Virus record (IMG/VR): IMGVR_UViG_3300010885_011044 | Location: 1 to 34,597 of that record | Source: a virus | DNA: 34,597 nucleotides | Strand: one strand, 5' to 3' | Part shown: piece after piece, positions 1-6,748 of the stretch | Layout of the letters: the number at the start of each line of letters is the position of its first letter | Position numbering within the stretch: the stretch's first letter is position 1 | Notes under the pieces: generated by a model | The model's input: only the letters and a program-made list of their open reading frames with translations | What the model was told of the DNA's origin: nothing | The model's database searches: none | Translations under genes and position numbers: made by a program

Positions 1-28
1 ATCATCGCAGCGATCTGGGGAGACAGTG

Positions 29-349
29 ATGATTGAGCATCTACCAGAATGCCCAAGCAAGGCGATTGTGTGCGAAGGGGAATACTGCTATTGCGATTAC
101 GCGCACTTTTGCTGCTGCGATGCCCTCCGTGCCTGCGAGACGCGGGTGTTCGCCTTCCACCCGGAATGGACAATGACGGGGCTATGCAAGCCAGACTGCG
201 CTTCCTGCCGCCGCCTGACTGAACTCATAACCGAATGGGAGCACGGCTACAAGAAAGGTCTAGACGCTGCACGGGATGCAGTGGAGGCGCTACCCGAGTA
301 TGCACTCAGGGATACCTGCATCGCTGCTATCAAGAGAGAACAGACATGA
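29..349 (+). CDS. Small Cys-rich phage protein (hypothetical)
   Basis: A 106-residue protein. The N-terminal half is rich in cysteine (CEGEYCYCDY, then CCCD and a CxxC pair, CASC), which suggests a metal-binding fold. The C-terminal part (GYKKGLDAARDAVEALP) is an amphipathic helix of a kind I associate with small actinobacteriophage proteins. I chose ATG at 29 over GTG at 26 because GGGGAG lies about 7 bases upstream of the ATG. Its stop overlaps the next start as ATGA, so the two genes are probably translationally coupled. The function is unknown. That it is a real gene is well supported by the coupling and the ribosome binding site; the metal binding is inferred. Confidence 0.7.
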   Translation: MIEHLPECPSKAIVCEGEYCYCDYAHFCCCDALRACETRVFAFHPEWTMTGLCKPDCASCRRLTELITEWEHGYKKGLDAARDAVEALPEYALRDTCIAAIKREQT

Positions 350-615
350 CTGAGTGCCGCTGCCATCAATGCGAGGCATCCTTGGAACTTGCCGACGAAT
401 GCCACGACTGCATCATTCTCGGCAATACTCCCCTCAAGGACGGGCGAATACCTATCAAGAGACAGACACTCACTCACTGCAAGGACGGTCATCTTTTCAC
501 TGAGGAAAACACCTACTGGAGGAAACGAGTAGACAGACCGACGAAGGCATCAAGAATCTGCAAGATATGCAGGCTAGAAAGGGAGAGAATCCGTCGCTTT
601 AAGGTAAAGCAATGA
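346..615 (+). CDS. Small zinc-binding, HNH-related protein
   Basis: An 89-residue protein starting at the ATG of the ATGA overlap with the upstream gene. Two CxxC-type knuckles are visible near the N-terminus (CRCHQC and CHDC). The C-terminal half has the pattern C-x-x-GH-x4-ENTY, then C-x-x-C, then a strongly basic helix ending at RRFKVKQ. This is the zinc-binding tail often attached to phage HNH endonucleases, and a close version ends the HNH gene at 9601-10035. The HNH catalytic core itself is absent, so this may be a DNA-binding remnant or a stand-alone zinc protein. The stop overlaps the next gene by 4 bases. Confidence 0.65.
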   Translation: MTECRCHQCEASLELADECHDCIILGNTPLKDGRIPIKRQTLTHCKDGHLFTEENTYWRKRVDRPTKASRICKICRLERERIRRFKVKQ

Positions 616-962
616 GCAATCCTCAAAAGAACAAGGGAGATTCATATGAGAGATCAATCGTGGACTATCTCAGGGAAAGCGGCTTTGGAGTTGATCGGAC
701 TCGGGCTGGCTGGGCAGATGACCGTGGAGACGTTCACGGAATTAGCAGAGAATCTGTGCCATTCACCTTCGAGTGCAAGAACCACCGTCGCGACAACCTC
801 CCCGGCTGGATCACGGAACTCCACGCCGAGGTTGCCAACAATGGAGGAGTTCTTGGGGCTGTCATCCACAAACGTAGCGGGAAGACTGACGCATCTGCTC
901 AATACGCCACTCTCCCACTCGGGATGCTGGTGCGACTCCTCAGAGAGGCTGGATACTCATAA
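612..962 (+). CDS. Holliday-junction-resolvase-like nuclease (PD-(D/E)XK type)
   Basis: A 116-residue protein. An N-terminal helix (KGDSYERSIVDYLRESGF) is followed by DRGDVHGI and then FECKNHRR. These supply the Glu/Asp/E-x-K residues expected of a small PD-(D/E)XK resolvase: E14 in the helix, the Asp of GDVHG, and the Glu and Lys of ECK. Next come a Trp-containing helix (LPGWITELHAEV) and AVIHKRSGK, typical of actinobacteriophage Holliday junction resolvases. Family members cut branched DNA during recombination or before packaging. The gene sits in a tight overlapping series and precedes the recombination pair at 1839-3493, which fits. The exact subfamily cannot be settled by eye. Confidence 0.75.
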   Translation: MSNPQKNKGDSYERSIVDYLRESGFGVDRTRAGWADDRGDVHGISRESVPFTFECKNHRRDNLPGWITELHAEVANNGGVLGAVIHKRSGKTDASAQYATLPLGMLVRLLREAGYS

Positions 963-1072
963 TGCCTAGCATGGTGACATGGAACGAGTACATGGTTCTC
1001 ATTATCGGTGGGGGCGCGTGCTTCGCTATCGGATTCGTGATCGCACTCGTGCAGATATTCCGTGGCAGGTAA
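962..1072 (+). CDS. 36-residue single-pass membrane microprotein
   Basis: A short reading frame starting at ATG 962, which shares one base with the TAA of the upstream gene, and ending at TAA 1070-1072. The translation has a short polar N-terminus (MPSMVTWNEY), then a hydrophobic run of about 20 residues (VLIIGGGACFAIGFVIALV), and a basic end (QIFRGR). That is a textbook single transmembrane segment with a positive cytoplasmic tail. It overlaps the GTG of the HNH gene at 1062 by 11 bases. The overlaps on both sides and the clean membrane topology support a real gene. The function is unknown. Confidence 0.6.
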   Translation: MPSMVTWNEYMVLIIGGGACFAIGFVIALVQIFRGR

Positions 1073-1403
1073 GCGCAAGGCCGCATTCGACCCGGGCATG
1101 CGGGACATCATCTTGGGTCGTTGCAAAGGGCACTGCGAGATATGCGGCCTGCCAACCGACTTCGGGCAGTTCCATCACAGGAACCCTAGACGCATGGGTG
1201 GAACTCGCAGGGAGACGCTAGGGCTAGCGAGTAACGCCCTTTACCTGCACCAGTCGTGCCACGAGAGGGTGGAGAGCAACCGCCATGAGGCATACGTCAA
1301 CGGGTGGCTGCTCTACGCATCCGATGTGCCGAGCGAGTGCAGGGTGAAGTTGTGGGATGGGTGGTATCTGCTGTCGGATGACGGTAGCCTTCAATCCTCG
1401 TGA
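1062..1403 (+). CDS. HNH endonuclease
   Basis: A 113-residue protein with a GTG start, giving MAGKRKAAF. The HNH motif is clear: a CKGHCEICG zinc knuckle, FHHRNPRRMGG with the paired catalytic or metal-binding histidines, then LYLHQSCHERVESNR for the final Asn/His helix, and AYVNGW after it. Proteins of this form nick or cut DNA. In phages they act as homing nucleases or help terminase during packaging. This one lies far from the terminase, in the recombination and small-gene block, so a homing or accessory role is as likely. It ends inside a long inverted repeat. Confidence 0.85.
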   Translation: MAGKRKAAFDPGMRDIILGRCKGHCEICGLPTDFGQFHHRNPRRMGGTRRETLGLASNALYLHQSCHERVESNRHEAYVNGWLLYASDVPSECRVKLWDGWYLLSDDGSLQSS

Positions 1404-1452
1404 GCGGGGATCATCCTTAGCGGATGGCGGTTGGGAAGCCCAGCCCCGCTCA
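1401..1452. terminator. Inverted repeat between convergent genes, possible bidirectional terminator
   Basis: TGAGCGGGG at 1401-1409 and CCCCGCTCA at 1444-1452 form a perfect 9-bp inverted repeat. The 34-base interior contains a smaller TGGG/CCCA stem. The left arm includes the TGA stop of the HNH gene, and the convergent HTH gene ends at 1463. There is no U tract, so termination is inferred from position and stem strength. Confidence 0.5.
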
Positions 1453-1462
1453 CGGGATTCTC

Positions 1463-1780
1463 TTACGACAGGTCTATTGAGTTGCTGAGGTCGGCTTTCT
1501 TCATCCTCATCAGAGGAGGAAGGCCATTCCTGTACCTCCATTTGTAGGCCCACTTGTCGATTGTTCGATTCGATATTCCGGTGAGCCTTCCGGCATCGTG
1601 CGTTGAGTGCTTGGTCCTGAGTTCGTATGCCGCTTCGTCTCTTCCTCTGGTGAGGGTGTTTGCGAAGTCGATTCTCAGGTTGCTGATGTTGATGAGCCGG
1701 GCCGGGAGGTCTGGGTCTTTGCTGACGTAGTCAATCAATCCCTGCATCTCTGCGTATATGTCGCTATACTTTAGGCCCAT
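1463..1780 (-). CDS. Helix-turn-helix DNA-binding protein
   Basis: A 105-residue protein starting MGLKYSDIY at the ATG at 1780. GGAG lies 8 bases upstream of that ATG; the longer frame to 1915 is not favoured because it would run through the divergent gene. Residues of about 60-90 (HDAGRLTGISNRTIDKWAYKW) read as a helix-turn-helix, followed by a basic tail. It is the only minus-strand gene inside the left plus-strand block, and it is divergent from the Rad52-like gene with only 58 bases between the starts. That layout suits a local transcription regulator, possibly autoregulatory. I do not recognise a named family. Confidence 0.65.
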   Translation of the reverse strand: MGLKYSDIYAEMQGLIDYVSKDPDLPARLINISNLRIDFANTLTRGRDEAAYELRTKHSTHDAGRLTGISNRTIDKWAYKWRYRNGLPPLMRMKKADLSNSIDLS

Positions 1781-1822
1781 TGCTTTAACTCCATTTATAG
1801 GGTAGACTAATAGAAACAACAA
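1780..1822. promoter_or_regulatory. Divergent promoter pair between HTH gene and Rad52-like gene
   Basis: On the plus strand, TTGCTT (1780-1785) and TAGACT (1803-1808) are separated by 17 bases. On the minus strand, TTGTTG (1822-1817) and TATAAA (1799-1794) are also separated by 17. The two promoters overlap, so one bound regulator could control both. The predicted minus-strand transcript would have a leader of only about 6 bases. Assigned by sequence match only. Confidence 0.5.
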
Positions 1823-1838
1823 CGAACAGGAGAGTAAC

Positions 1839-2552
1839 ATGATTGACGAGTACGGGATCAACCAAGCACAGTACGACCAACTACTCAAGCCGCTCCACCC
1901 CAGCCGCGTAGCCAAGCGATCACAGGCAGGACGGCAACTCAGTTACCTAGAAGCATGGGACGTCAAAGCCCACCTCATCCGCATCTTCGGATTCGGGGGC
2001 TGGTCATGGAACGTCCTCAAAGCCGAACTGGCGTTCGAAGAGCAGAACGAGAAAGGCAACTGGAATGTCGGATACAAGGTCATCGGACGGCTCTACATCA
2101 GCCAACTCGGATGCGACTACAGCGAAGCCGCTGTTGGTTCCGCGAGCATCCCTCAACGCGGTGAGGCTCACGACATGGCGATCAAGACAGCAGAATCGGA
2201 TGCGCTCAAGCGAGCGGCAATCAACCTCGGAACCCAATTCGGACTGAGCCTGTACAACGACGGGTCGCTTGCGGATGTCGTCCACACCACGCTGGACAAG
2301 CCGCAAGCCCCCACTGAGGTAACTCTTCACCGTGAAGAGATAGTTGAGCAGCCGCCATCAGTACCTGACAACGAAGAATCAGGCATCTGGATCGAACGCA
2401 TGAAGGCACTCATCGCCGACAGCGATGTATCCGCACTCCTAGAACTCAAGCAGGAGATGAACACCGAACAGGTCAACGACTGGGTATTCCAAGGAGTCAC
2501 GCTCGCAAAGTGGCTTGACAAGGCAATCGCGCAGACAGGAAAAGGAAAATGA
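1839..2552 (+). CDS. Rad52-family single-strand annealing protein
   Basis: A 237-residue protein preceded by AGGAGAG. The first 150 residues carry the Rad52/Rad22-type core: PSRVAKRSQAGRQLSYLEAW, the FGFGGWSWNVL segment, GYKVIGRLYI, then AESDALKRAAINLG and TQFGLSLY, which is the hallmark helix and end of the annealing domain. The C-terminal 80 residues are acidic and probably flexible. Such proteins coat single-stranded DNA and anneal complementary strands in phage recombination. It overlaps the following Cas4-like exonuclease gene by 4 bases, the classic pairing of annealing protein and nuclease. Confidence 0.88.
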   Translation: MIDEYGINQAQYDQLLKPLHPSRVAKRSQAGRQLSYLEAWDVKAHLIRIFGFGGWSWNVLKAELAFEEQNEKGNWNVGYKVIGRLYISQLGCDYSEAAVGSASIPQRGEAHDMAIKTAESDALKRAAINLGTQFGLSLYNDGSLADVVHTTLDKPQAPTEVTLHREEIVEQPPSVPDNEESGIWIERMKALIADSDVSALLELKQEMNTEQVNDWVFQGVTLAKWLDKAIAQTGKGK

Positions 2553-3493
2553 TGAAAGACTATGGGGCACTCATCAGCGCCGCTATCCGCTCCTACAGCG
2601 ACAGCAGCGACCGCTCAGTGCAGAGCGACAACGGGATACTCGGGCCATCGGACATCGGATTCTGCCGGCAAAAGGCAGTCCTCATGACCCGTGGGGTAGC
2701 GCCAACCGATTCGACACCGATCATGCCAGCAGCAATCGGAACCGCCATTCATAACTACACAGAAGCAGCGATCAAGGAGATGTTCCCGACATGGCTCGTC
2801 GGAAGCCTTGACAACATCAAGGTCACCGCTGTCCTCCCGTCAGGTGCTGAGATCAGCGGCCACCCTGACATCATCATCCCTGAGGACAATGTTCTCCTTG
2901 ATCTCAAGACGAAGGACGGACTCGCGTGGGCCAAGCGTGAAGGCGCGTCACAGTCCAACAAGTACCAGCGACACCTGTATGTCCTCGGTGCCATCAACGC
3001 CGGTCTGCTCGACAAGACGAAGCCGATCTACGTCGGTAACGCTTTCCTCGACAGGTCAGGTAAAGAGGAACTCATCATCACCGATGTCGCTGAATACGAT
3101 CCGACATTGACTGACGAGATCGACGGATGGGTAACGGATGTCATCTACGCCGTCACCAACAAGGAAGACGCCAGCCGTGACCTCCCATCCGCTGTATGCG
3201 AGAAAATCTGCTCACACTTCACTGCATGCCGTGGCGGGATGCAGATGAACGATGGTGGGGAACAGATCGAGAACCCTGAACTCGTCGCAGCGATCACCAT
3301 GTACGTCGAAGGTAGGGACATGGCGAAGCAAGCGGAGCAGATGAAGAAGGAAGCATCCGCTATGCTCCACGGTGTCAATGGTGCTACGAACTCGTGGCAG
3401 GTCAGATGGGTTGATATCCAGCCATCGACAGTGGACTCGTTTGAGAAGCAGGGATACTCCCGGCTGGACATTCGGAAAGTCCGCGCAAGATAA
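2549..3493 (+). CDS. Cas4-like PD-(D/E)XK exonuclease with predicted iron-sulfur cluster
   Basis: A 314-residue protein. It has the RecB/Cas4 nuclease layout: GTAIH (residues 64-68), GHPD with Asp107, DLKTK with Asp118 and Lys120, and a QxxxY-like helix (YQRHLY, about residue 140). Cys39 (FCRQK) plus Cys217, Cys221 and Cys227 (CEKICSHFTAC) reproduce the split one-plus-three cysteine pattern that holds a 4Fe-4S cluster in Cas4 and AddB. The likely role is to resect DNA ends to give single strands for the adjacent annealing protein. No cas1, cas2 or CRISPR array is present, so this is a phage recombination nuclease and not a CRISPR component. ATG 2549 is used; ATG 2552 is equally possible. Confidence 0.85.
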   Translation: MMKDYGALISAAIRSYSDSSDRSVQSDNGILGPSDIGFCRQKAVLMTRGVAPTDSTPIMPAAIGTAIHNYTEAAIKEMFPTWLVGSLDNIKVTAVLPSGAEISGHPDIIIPEDNVLLDLKTKDGLAWAKREGASQSNKYQRHLYVLGAINAGLLDKTKPIYVGNAFLDRSGKEELIITDVAEYDPTLTDEIDGWVTDVIYAVTNKEDASRDLPSAVCEKICSHFTACRGGMQMNDGGEQIENPELVAAITMYVEGRDMAKQAEQMKKEASAMLHGVNGATNSWQVRWVDIQPSTVDSFEKQGYSRLDIRKVRAR

Positions 3494-3619
3494 AGACTCC
3501 CCTAGGTTGTTGGTCCCCCATCCTGTCAACCTAGGGTCGAGGATGGTGGGGGAGAGAGTTCTCTCCTGTTCGCTCTCCCTCACCACCATCCCGATGGGGC
3601 ACATGGGAAGAAGGAAACT
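3494..3619 (+). promoter_or_regulatory. Structured intergenic leader with two strong hairpins
   Basis: Hairpin 1 pairs CCCTAGGTTG (3500-3509) with CAACCTAGGG (3527-3536). Hairpin 2 pairs GGATGGTGG plus GGGAGAG (3541-3556) with CTCTCCC (3573-3579) and CCACCATCC (3583-3591), leaving a 3-base bulge. CCCCCATCC (3515-3523), in the loop of hairpin 1, could instead pair with GGATGG and the G run that starts hairpin 2, so alternative folds are possible. There is no U tract. A ribosome binding site (AAGAAGGAA) precedes the ATG at 3620. It could be a processing site, an attenuator or a terminator. Confidence 0.5.
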
Positions 3620-3898
3620 ATGAATGACATACGAATCTGCTGGGCACACAACATCGCTGGTGATAGGTGCGGTAAGCGTGCCAGCCACAAAGGTAACCAT
3701 TCGATAACGGTCGAGTGGGATGACAGCGAATGCGCCGAACCTAACGTGTTCACTCAAGTACCGGTGAAACGTGAACTAGCGCCGATGCCTGCACCGATTC
3801 CTGAAGCGCCGATCACTGACCCCGCATCATGTGTTGCGTGTAGTCATAAGCACGCCGCTGGTCCATGCAAGTGCGGATGCTACGAGTTCGTCGGATGA
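3620..3898 (+). CDS. Small zinc-binding protein (hypothetical)
   Basis: A 92-residue protein with a good ribosome binding site. The N-terminus (CWAHNIAGDRCGKRASHKGNH) and the C-terminus (CVACSHKHAAGPCKCGC) each look like a zinc site, joined by a Pro-rich linker (APMPAPIPEAPI). The stop overlaps the next start as ATGA. Two-zinc small proteins of this kind are common in actinobacteriophages, but I cannot assign a role. It is the first gene of the short operon that also carries the two sugar-transfer-type enzymes. Confidence 0.65.
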   Translation: MNDIRICWAHNIAGDRCGKRASHKGNHSITVEWDDSECAEPNVFTQVPVKRELAPMPAPIPEAPITDPASCVACSHKHAAGPCKCGCYEFVG

Positions 3899-4512
3899 AC
3901 CGCGACATCTACGTCCTCGGCAGCGGACCAACAGGCGACTACATTCAGCCCCGTTTCTTCGACGGAAAGATCGTTATCGCAACGAACCTCGTCGCTGAAC
4001 GGCGAGGCTTGTACGACACCGACGCAACCGTCATCACACACAGCCACTACCACTCAGACATCTACCCACTCGCAGACAGGTATCCAAACCACCTGTTCTA
4101 CGCACCGGAAGGTGACCAAGGGTTTGCTGGTAAACCAGAACGACTCCTTCCCAACATCCACTTCTACCCGCACCCACCCACCAAGTTCGATTTCCGGGTA
4201 GAAGAATCCATGCAGGGCGGTGGGTTCATCGTCGGATCAAGCAGCATCCACGGCTCCATGCACATAGCCGCCTACATGGGAGCGACAGCGATCATCCTCG
4301 TTGGTGCTGACTGCGGGATGCTAGACGGTCGCGCAAACATGGCCGGATACGACTCAGGGAACCTCGTCAACGACGACCCACGTATGTGGCTAGACAGGTG
4401 GGAGCAGCACCTACGGATGGTCAAGGCATGGCTGCAAGACAACTACGACGTAGACATCCACTCGCTGAACCCGTTCCTCAACCTCAACCTAGAAGGCCAC
4501 ACGTGGTCCTGA
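3895..4512 (+). CDS. MptE-like / sialyltransferase-like (Rossmann) protein
   Basis: A 205-residue protein starting MNRDIYVLGSGPTGDY at the ATGA overlap. The N-terminal VLGSGPTG reads as a nucleotide-binding start. A central ITHSHYHSD follows, then GSSSIHGSMHIAAYMGA leading into IILVGADCGM. The pattern of a Gly/Ser/His helix followed by a strand ending in VGxD is shared by DUF115/MptE-like proteins and GT42-type sialyltransferases. The protein is compact for either family. Because a glycosyltransferase gene follows at once, a role in making or transferring a sugar is likely. The precise reaction is not visible. Confidence 0.55.
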   Translation: MNRDIYVLGSGPTGDYIQPRFFDGKIVIATNLVAERRGLYDTDATVITHSHYHSDIYPLADRYPNHLFYAPEGDQGFAGKPERLLPNIHFYPHPPTKFDFRVEESMQGGGFIVGSSSIHGSMHIAAYMGATAIILVGADCGMLDGRANMAGYDSGNLVNDDPRMWLDRWEQHLRMVKAWLQDNYDVDIHSLNPFLNLNLEGHTWS

Positions 4513-5567
4513 ACATTGGATTCCTCACCCGTGACTGGACCGTACCCCCACCATTCGGTGCTATCCCCGGCGGATGCGCCTACTACCGCTGCTACCTCCC
4601 GATGGTTGTCTGCGGCCACAACGCCCAAATGGGACTACCATTCTTCGACGCAGTACACGGCTACGGCATCGTGGAGAAAGGGCACGTTGCCGCATACGGG
4701 TTCGACACCGTCATGCTCAAACTCATCATGGACAGGCAGACCCCGCACCAGATAAGGCTCGCCCAGCAGAACAAGGGGCAGCGGATCATCATCGACATTG
4801 ACGACTACTTCGACGGGTTGACTCCAGCGAACAGGGCGTATGAGCGGACAAGTCCTGAGAGCAACAAGAAGTTCAACCGTGACTATTACAAAGAGTCAAT
4901 ACATCACGCCGACACCGTCACGGTGTCTACGCCGTTCCTGAAGAATCATTACTCGCAGACACACGACAACGTCGTGATGATCCGCAACGGCGTCAATGCC
5001 CACCAGTTCCGTCCACGCATACACAGACCCGGCAAGCCCGTCATAGGGTGGGCCGGGTCAACTGCGTTCAGGAACAACGATCTGGAGCAGTTGCGCGAAT
5101 GGCTACCTGATCTGCTTGAGAAGCACGACCTGACGTTCCATCACGCTGGGGCAGGTGACCAGTCCATTCACGAGATCATCGGCATACCGGAGACACGGCT
5201 CACGAGCAGCCCCCTATGCCCCATAGACAAGTACGCAAACTCGCTGAAGTTCGACATCGGACTCGTCCCCCTCAACGACATCCCGTTCAATCACGCGAAG
5301 TCCAACATCAAGGGGCTTGAGTATGCCGCTTCCGGTATCCCGTTCATCGTCAGCGACCTGCCCGAATACCGTTTGCTTCACGAGGACGGGGCAGGGACGC
5401 TCGCCTCTACGCCCGAGCAGTGGACGCTGGCCGTGGAACGGCTACTGGACCACAGGGAGCGGAAGAAAGACGCCTATCGTGCGCGTATGGCCGTCCTGAA
5501 GGCATGGACGATTGAGTGCAGGGCCAGCGAATGGAACCAGTTGCTCAGTGGGGCATCTTCAGGATAG
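4503..5567 (+). CDS. Glycosyltransferase (GT-B, family 4-like)
   Basis: A 354-residue protein starting at GTG 4503 inside the end of the previous gene, a 10-base overlap. Visible motifs: IIIDIDDYFDGL (about residue 100), VSTPFLKNHY and IRNGVNAHQF at the domain junction, IGWAGST at the start of the second Rossmann domain, and SNIKGLEYAASGIPFIVSDLPEY, the donor-nucleotide region of GT4 and CgeB-like enzymes. It would transfer a sugar from a nucleotide donor, perhaps to phage DNA, a virion protein or a host surface glycan. Its last 23 bases are antisense to the end of the endolysin gene. Confidence 0.8.
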   Translation: MVLNIGFLTRDWTVPPPFGAIPGGCAYYRCYLPMVVCGHNAQMGLPFFDAVHGYGIVEKGHVAAYGFDTVMLKLIMDRQTPHQIRLAQQNKGQRIIIDIDDYFDGLTPANRAYERTSPESNKKFNRDYYKESIHHADTVTVSTPFLKNHYSQTHDNVVMIRNGVNAHQFRPRIHRPGKPVIGWAGSTAFRNNDLEQLREWLPDLLEKHDLTFHHAGAGDQSIHEIIGIPETRLTSSPLCPIDKYANSLKFDIGLVPLNDIPFNHAKSNIKGLEYAASGIPFIVSDLPEYRLLHEDGAGTLASTPEQWTLAVERLLDHRERKKDAYRARMAVLKAWTIECRASEWNQLLSGASSG

Positions 5568-5988
5568 GCAGCAGGAACTTCGAACCATCCTTATCAGCCT
5601 TCGCAGTGAACGAGATATGGATATGGTGCGTGTGCCCATAGCCAGAACCACGGAACTTCCAGTTGCCTGCTGTCGCCGACGCAACCTGATCCTCGTACAC
5701 GATGTGCGCGACACGGCCATTGTCCAGACCGAGACGGCAGTACTCGGCAAGTTGATGAGCGAACTTCATGTTGTCGCCCGGAGCGCCGAAGTCCTCATCA
5801 ATATCAATTGCATGAACATAGCCGCTAGGGGCGGGGTTATGGTACGACCCTTTACCGTTCAACCCCCAGCCGCTGCGATTCGCGTGGGCGTTGTCACCGA
5901 TCCAGCCATCGCTGGCCTTGTCACGCTTCGGGAACCTGAGATTCACCTGATTGCGGAGCGTCACCCCAGCAGCGCACAACCGGGCCAT
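5545..5988 (-). CDS. Endolysin, M15-like zinc peptidase
   Basis: A 147-residue protein. It matches the phage peptidase pattern of KASDGWIGDNAHANR, then SYHNPAPSGYVHAIDID, then GYGHTHHIHIS. Likely zinc ligands are His50, Asp62 and a C-terminal His (122 or 124). Family members cut peptide links in peptidoglycan, typically at D-amino acids, to lyse the host. There is no visible cell-wall-binding domain and no signal peptide, so release depends on a holin. It starts in a TGATG overlap with the upstream holin-like gene and is the last gene of the late block. An insertion before YHNP compared with the usual SDHNP form is unusual. Confidence 0.8.
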   Translation of the reverse strand: MARLCAAGVTLRNQVNLRFPKRDKASDGWIGDNAHANRSGWGLNGKGSYHNPAPSGYVHAIDIDEDFGAPGDNMKFAHQLAEYCRLGLDNGRVAHIVYEDQVASATAGNWKFRGSGYGHTHHIHISFTAKADKDGSKFLLPILKMPH

Positions 5989-6215
5989 CAGAGATCAGCC
6001 TCATCGAAGTCCTCAGGAGCCGACGCGACATCCGCATCATTCGGGGTGATGTGATTCAACGCCACGCTAGGAGCAACAACCGCACCAATCAGAGCAATCC
6101 ACAGAGGTGCAGCATCCTGCGACACCAGACCATAAAACACCAGCAACGGGATCACAGCCAGCGACACCATGTACAGGTGCTTACGATGCTTCGAGTCTTG
6201 CAGCCAGTTAGTCAT
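5988..6215 (-). CDS. Putative holin
   Basis: A 75-residue protein starting MTNWLQDSKHRKH. Two hydrophobic segments (LYMVSLAVIPLLVFYGLV and LWIALIGAVVAPSVAL) are separated by a short polar turn (SQDAAP), followed by an acidic tail (DADVASAPEDFDEADL). Size, two membrane spans and position directly upstream of the endolysin fit an r1t-like holin, which forms the hole that lets the endolysin reach the cell wall. The start at 6215 lies inside the end of the previous gene, an 8-base overlap. The longer frame to 6278 would overlap that gene extensively and is not favoured. Confidence 0.72.
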   Translation of the reverse strand: MTNWLQDSKHRKHLYMVSLAVIPLLVFYGLVSQDAAPLWIALIGAVVAPSVALNHITPNDADVASAPEDFDEADL

Positions 6216-6426
6216 TCGTTCGCTCCAAATGCCATTGAATGTGAGTATCGAGTTTGTTCTCAATACGATCCACTGCATCCCGCATCGACGCCCCCGAATT
6301 AGGGGTCACCTCATGCAGAATCTTTCCAACACGAACATCAATCAGCCAGAACAGGGCAGCGAACAAAGCAGTAACGATACCGATGATAGTGAATACTTCG
6401 TTCGGACTGTCCAACCATTCAGGCAT
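6208..6426 (-). CDS. Membrane protein, possible second holin
   Basis: A 72-residue protein. One membrane span near the N-terminus (FTIIGIVTALFAALFWLI) is followed by a soluble helix (MRDAVDRIENKLDTHIQWHLE) that looks like a short coiled coil. One-span proteins of this type often accompany actinobacteriophage holins, where they may act as a co-holin or holin regulator. The gene overlaps the holin-like gene by 8 bases and follows the preceding gene after 5 bases. The role is inferred from topology and neighbours only. Confidence 0.65.
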   Translation of the reverse strand: MPEWLDSPNEVFTIIGIVTALFAALFWLIDVRVGKILHEVTPNSGASMRDAVDRIENKLDTHIQWHLERTND

Positions 6427-6431
6427 GACGA

Positions 6432-6695
6432 TTACTCCGGCGTTGGATCAGGGACGACGGGAGCGACGAACACATCATTCACGGAGTCGAACGTAAATCC
6501 CTGCCCCGCGTAAGTCCCTCTAAAGGAACCGCTATATGAAGTCTGCTCCCAATTACCTGCAAGGTTAATCGACGCGATGAACGCCTTACCCGCTGCATTA
6601 GAAGCCGGGTAGTCACCTCCACCGCAATCGCTGTTGTTGACGACAATGACTTGACGGACTATCCCGCCAGAGTCCACCTCAGCGAAGTGAGCCAT
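6432..6695 (-). CDS. Small virion-associated protein (MAHFA family-like)
   Basis: An 87-residue protein. It opens MAHFAEVDSGGIVRQVIVVNN and continues with NWEQTSYSGSFRGTYAGQGFTFD. This layout (a short beta-rich start, then W-x-QTSY-x-G-x-FR-x-YAG-x-G-x-x-xD) recurs in small proteins encoded next to fibre genes of many aquatic phages. Their function is not established. I chose the ATG at 6695, not the ATG at 6701, because AAAGGAA then lies at normal spacing. The gene sits between the glycine-rich fibre genes and the lysis genes. Confidence 0.65.
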   Translation of the reverse strand: MAHFAEVDSGGIVRQVIVVNNSDCGGGDYPASNAAGKAFIASINLAGNWEQTSYSGSFRGTYAGQGFTFDSVNDVFVAPVVPDPTPE

Positions 6696-6748
6696 GATCA
6701 TTTCCTTTCATCATTGAATCATTATGTAAAGTTATGAGAAGTTTGTTT

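Noticed and set aside
2549-3493. Cas4-like gene as evidence of a CRISPR system
   Set aside because: No cas1, cas2, effector or repeat-spacer array in the window; it is coupled to a Rad52-like recombination gene instead.
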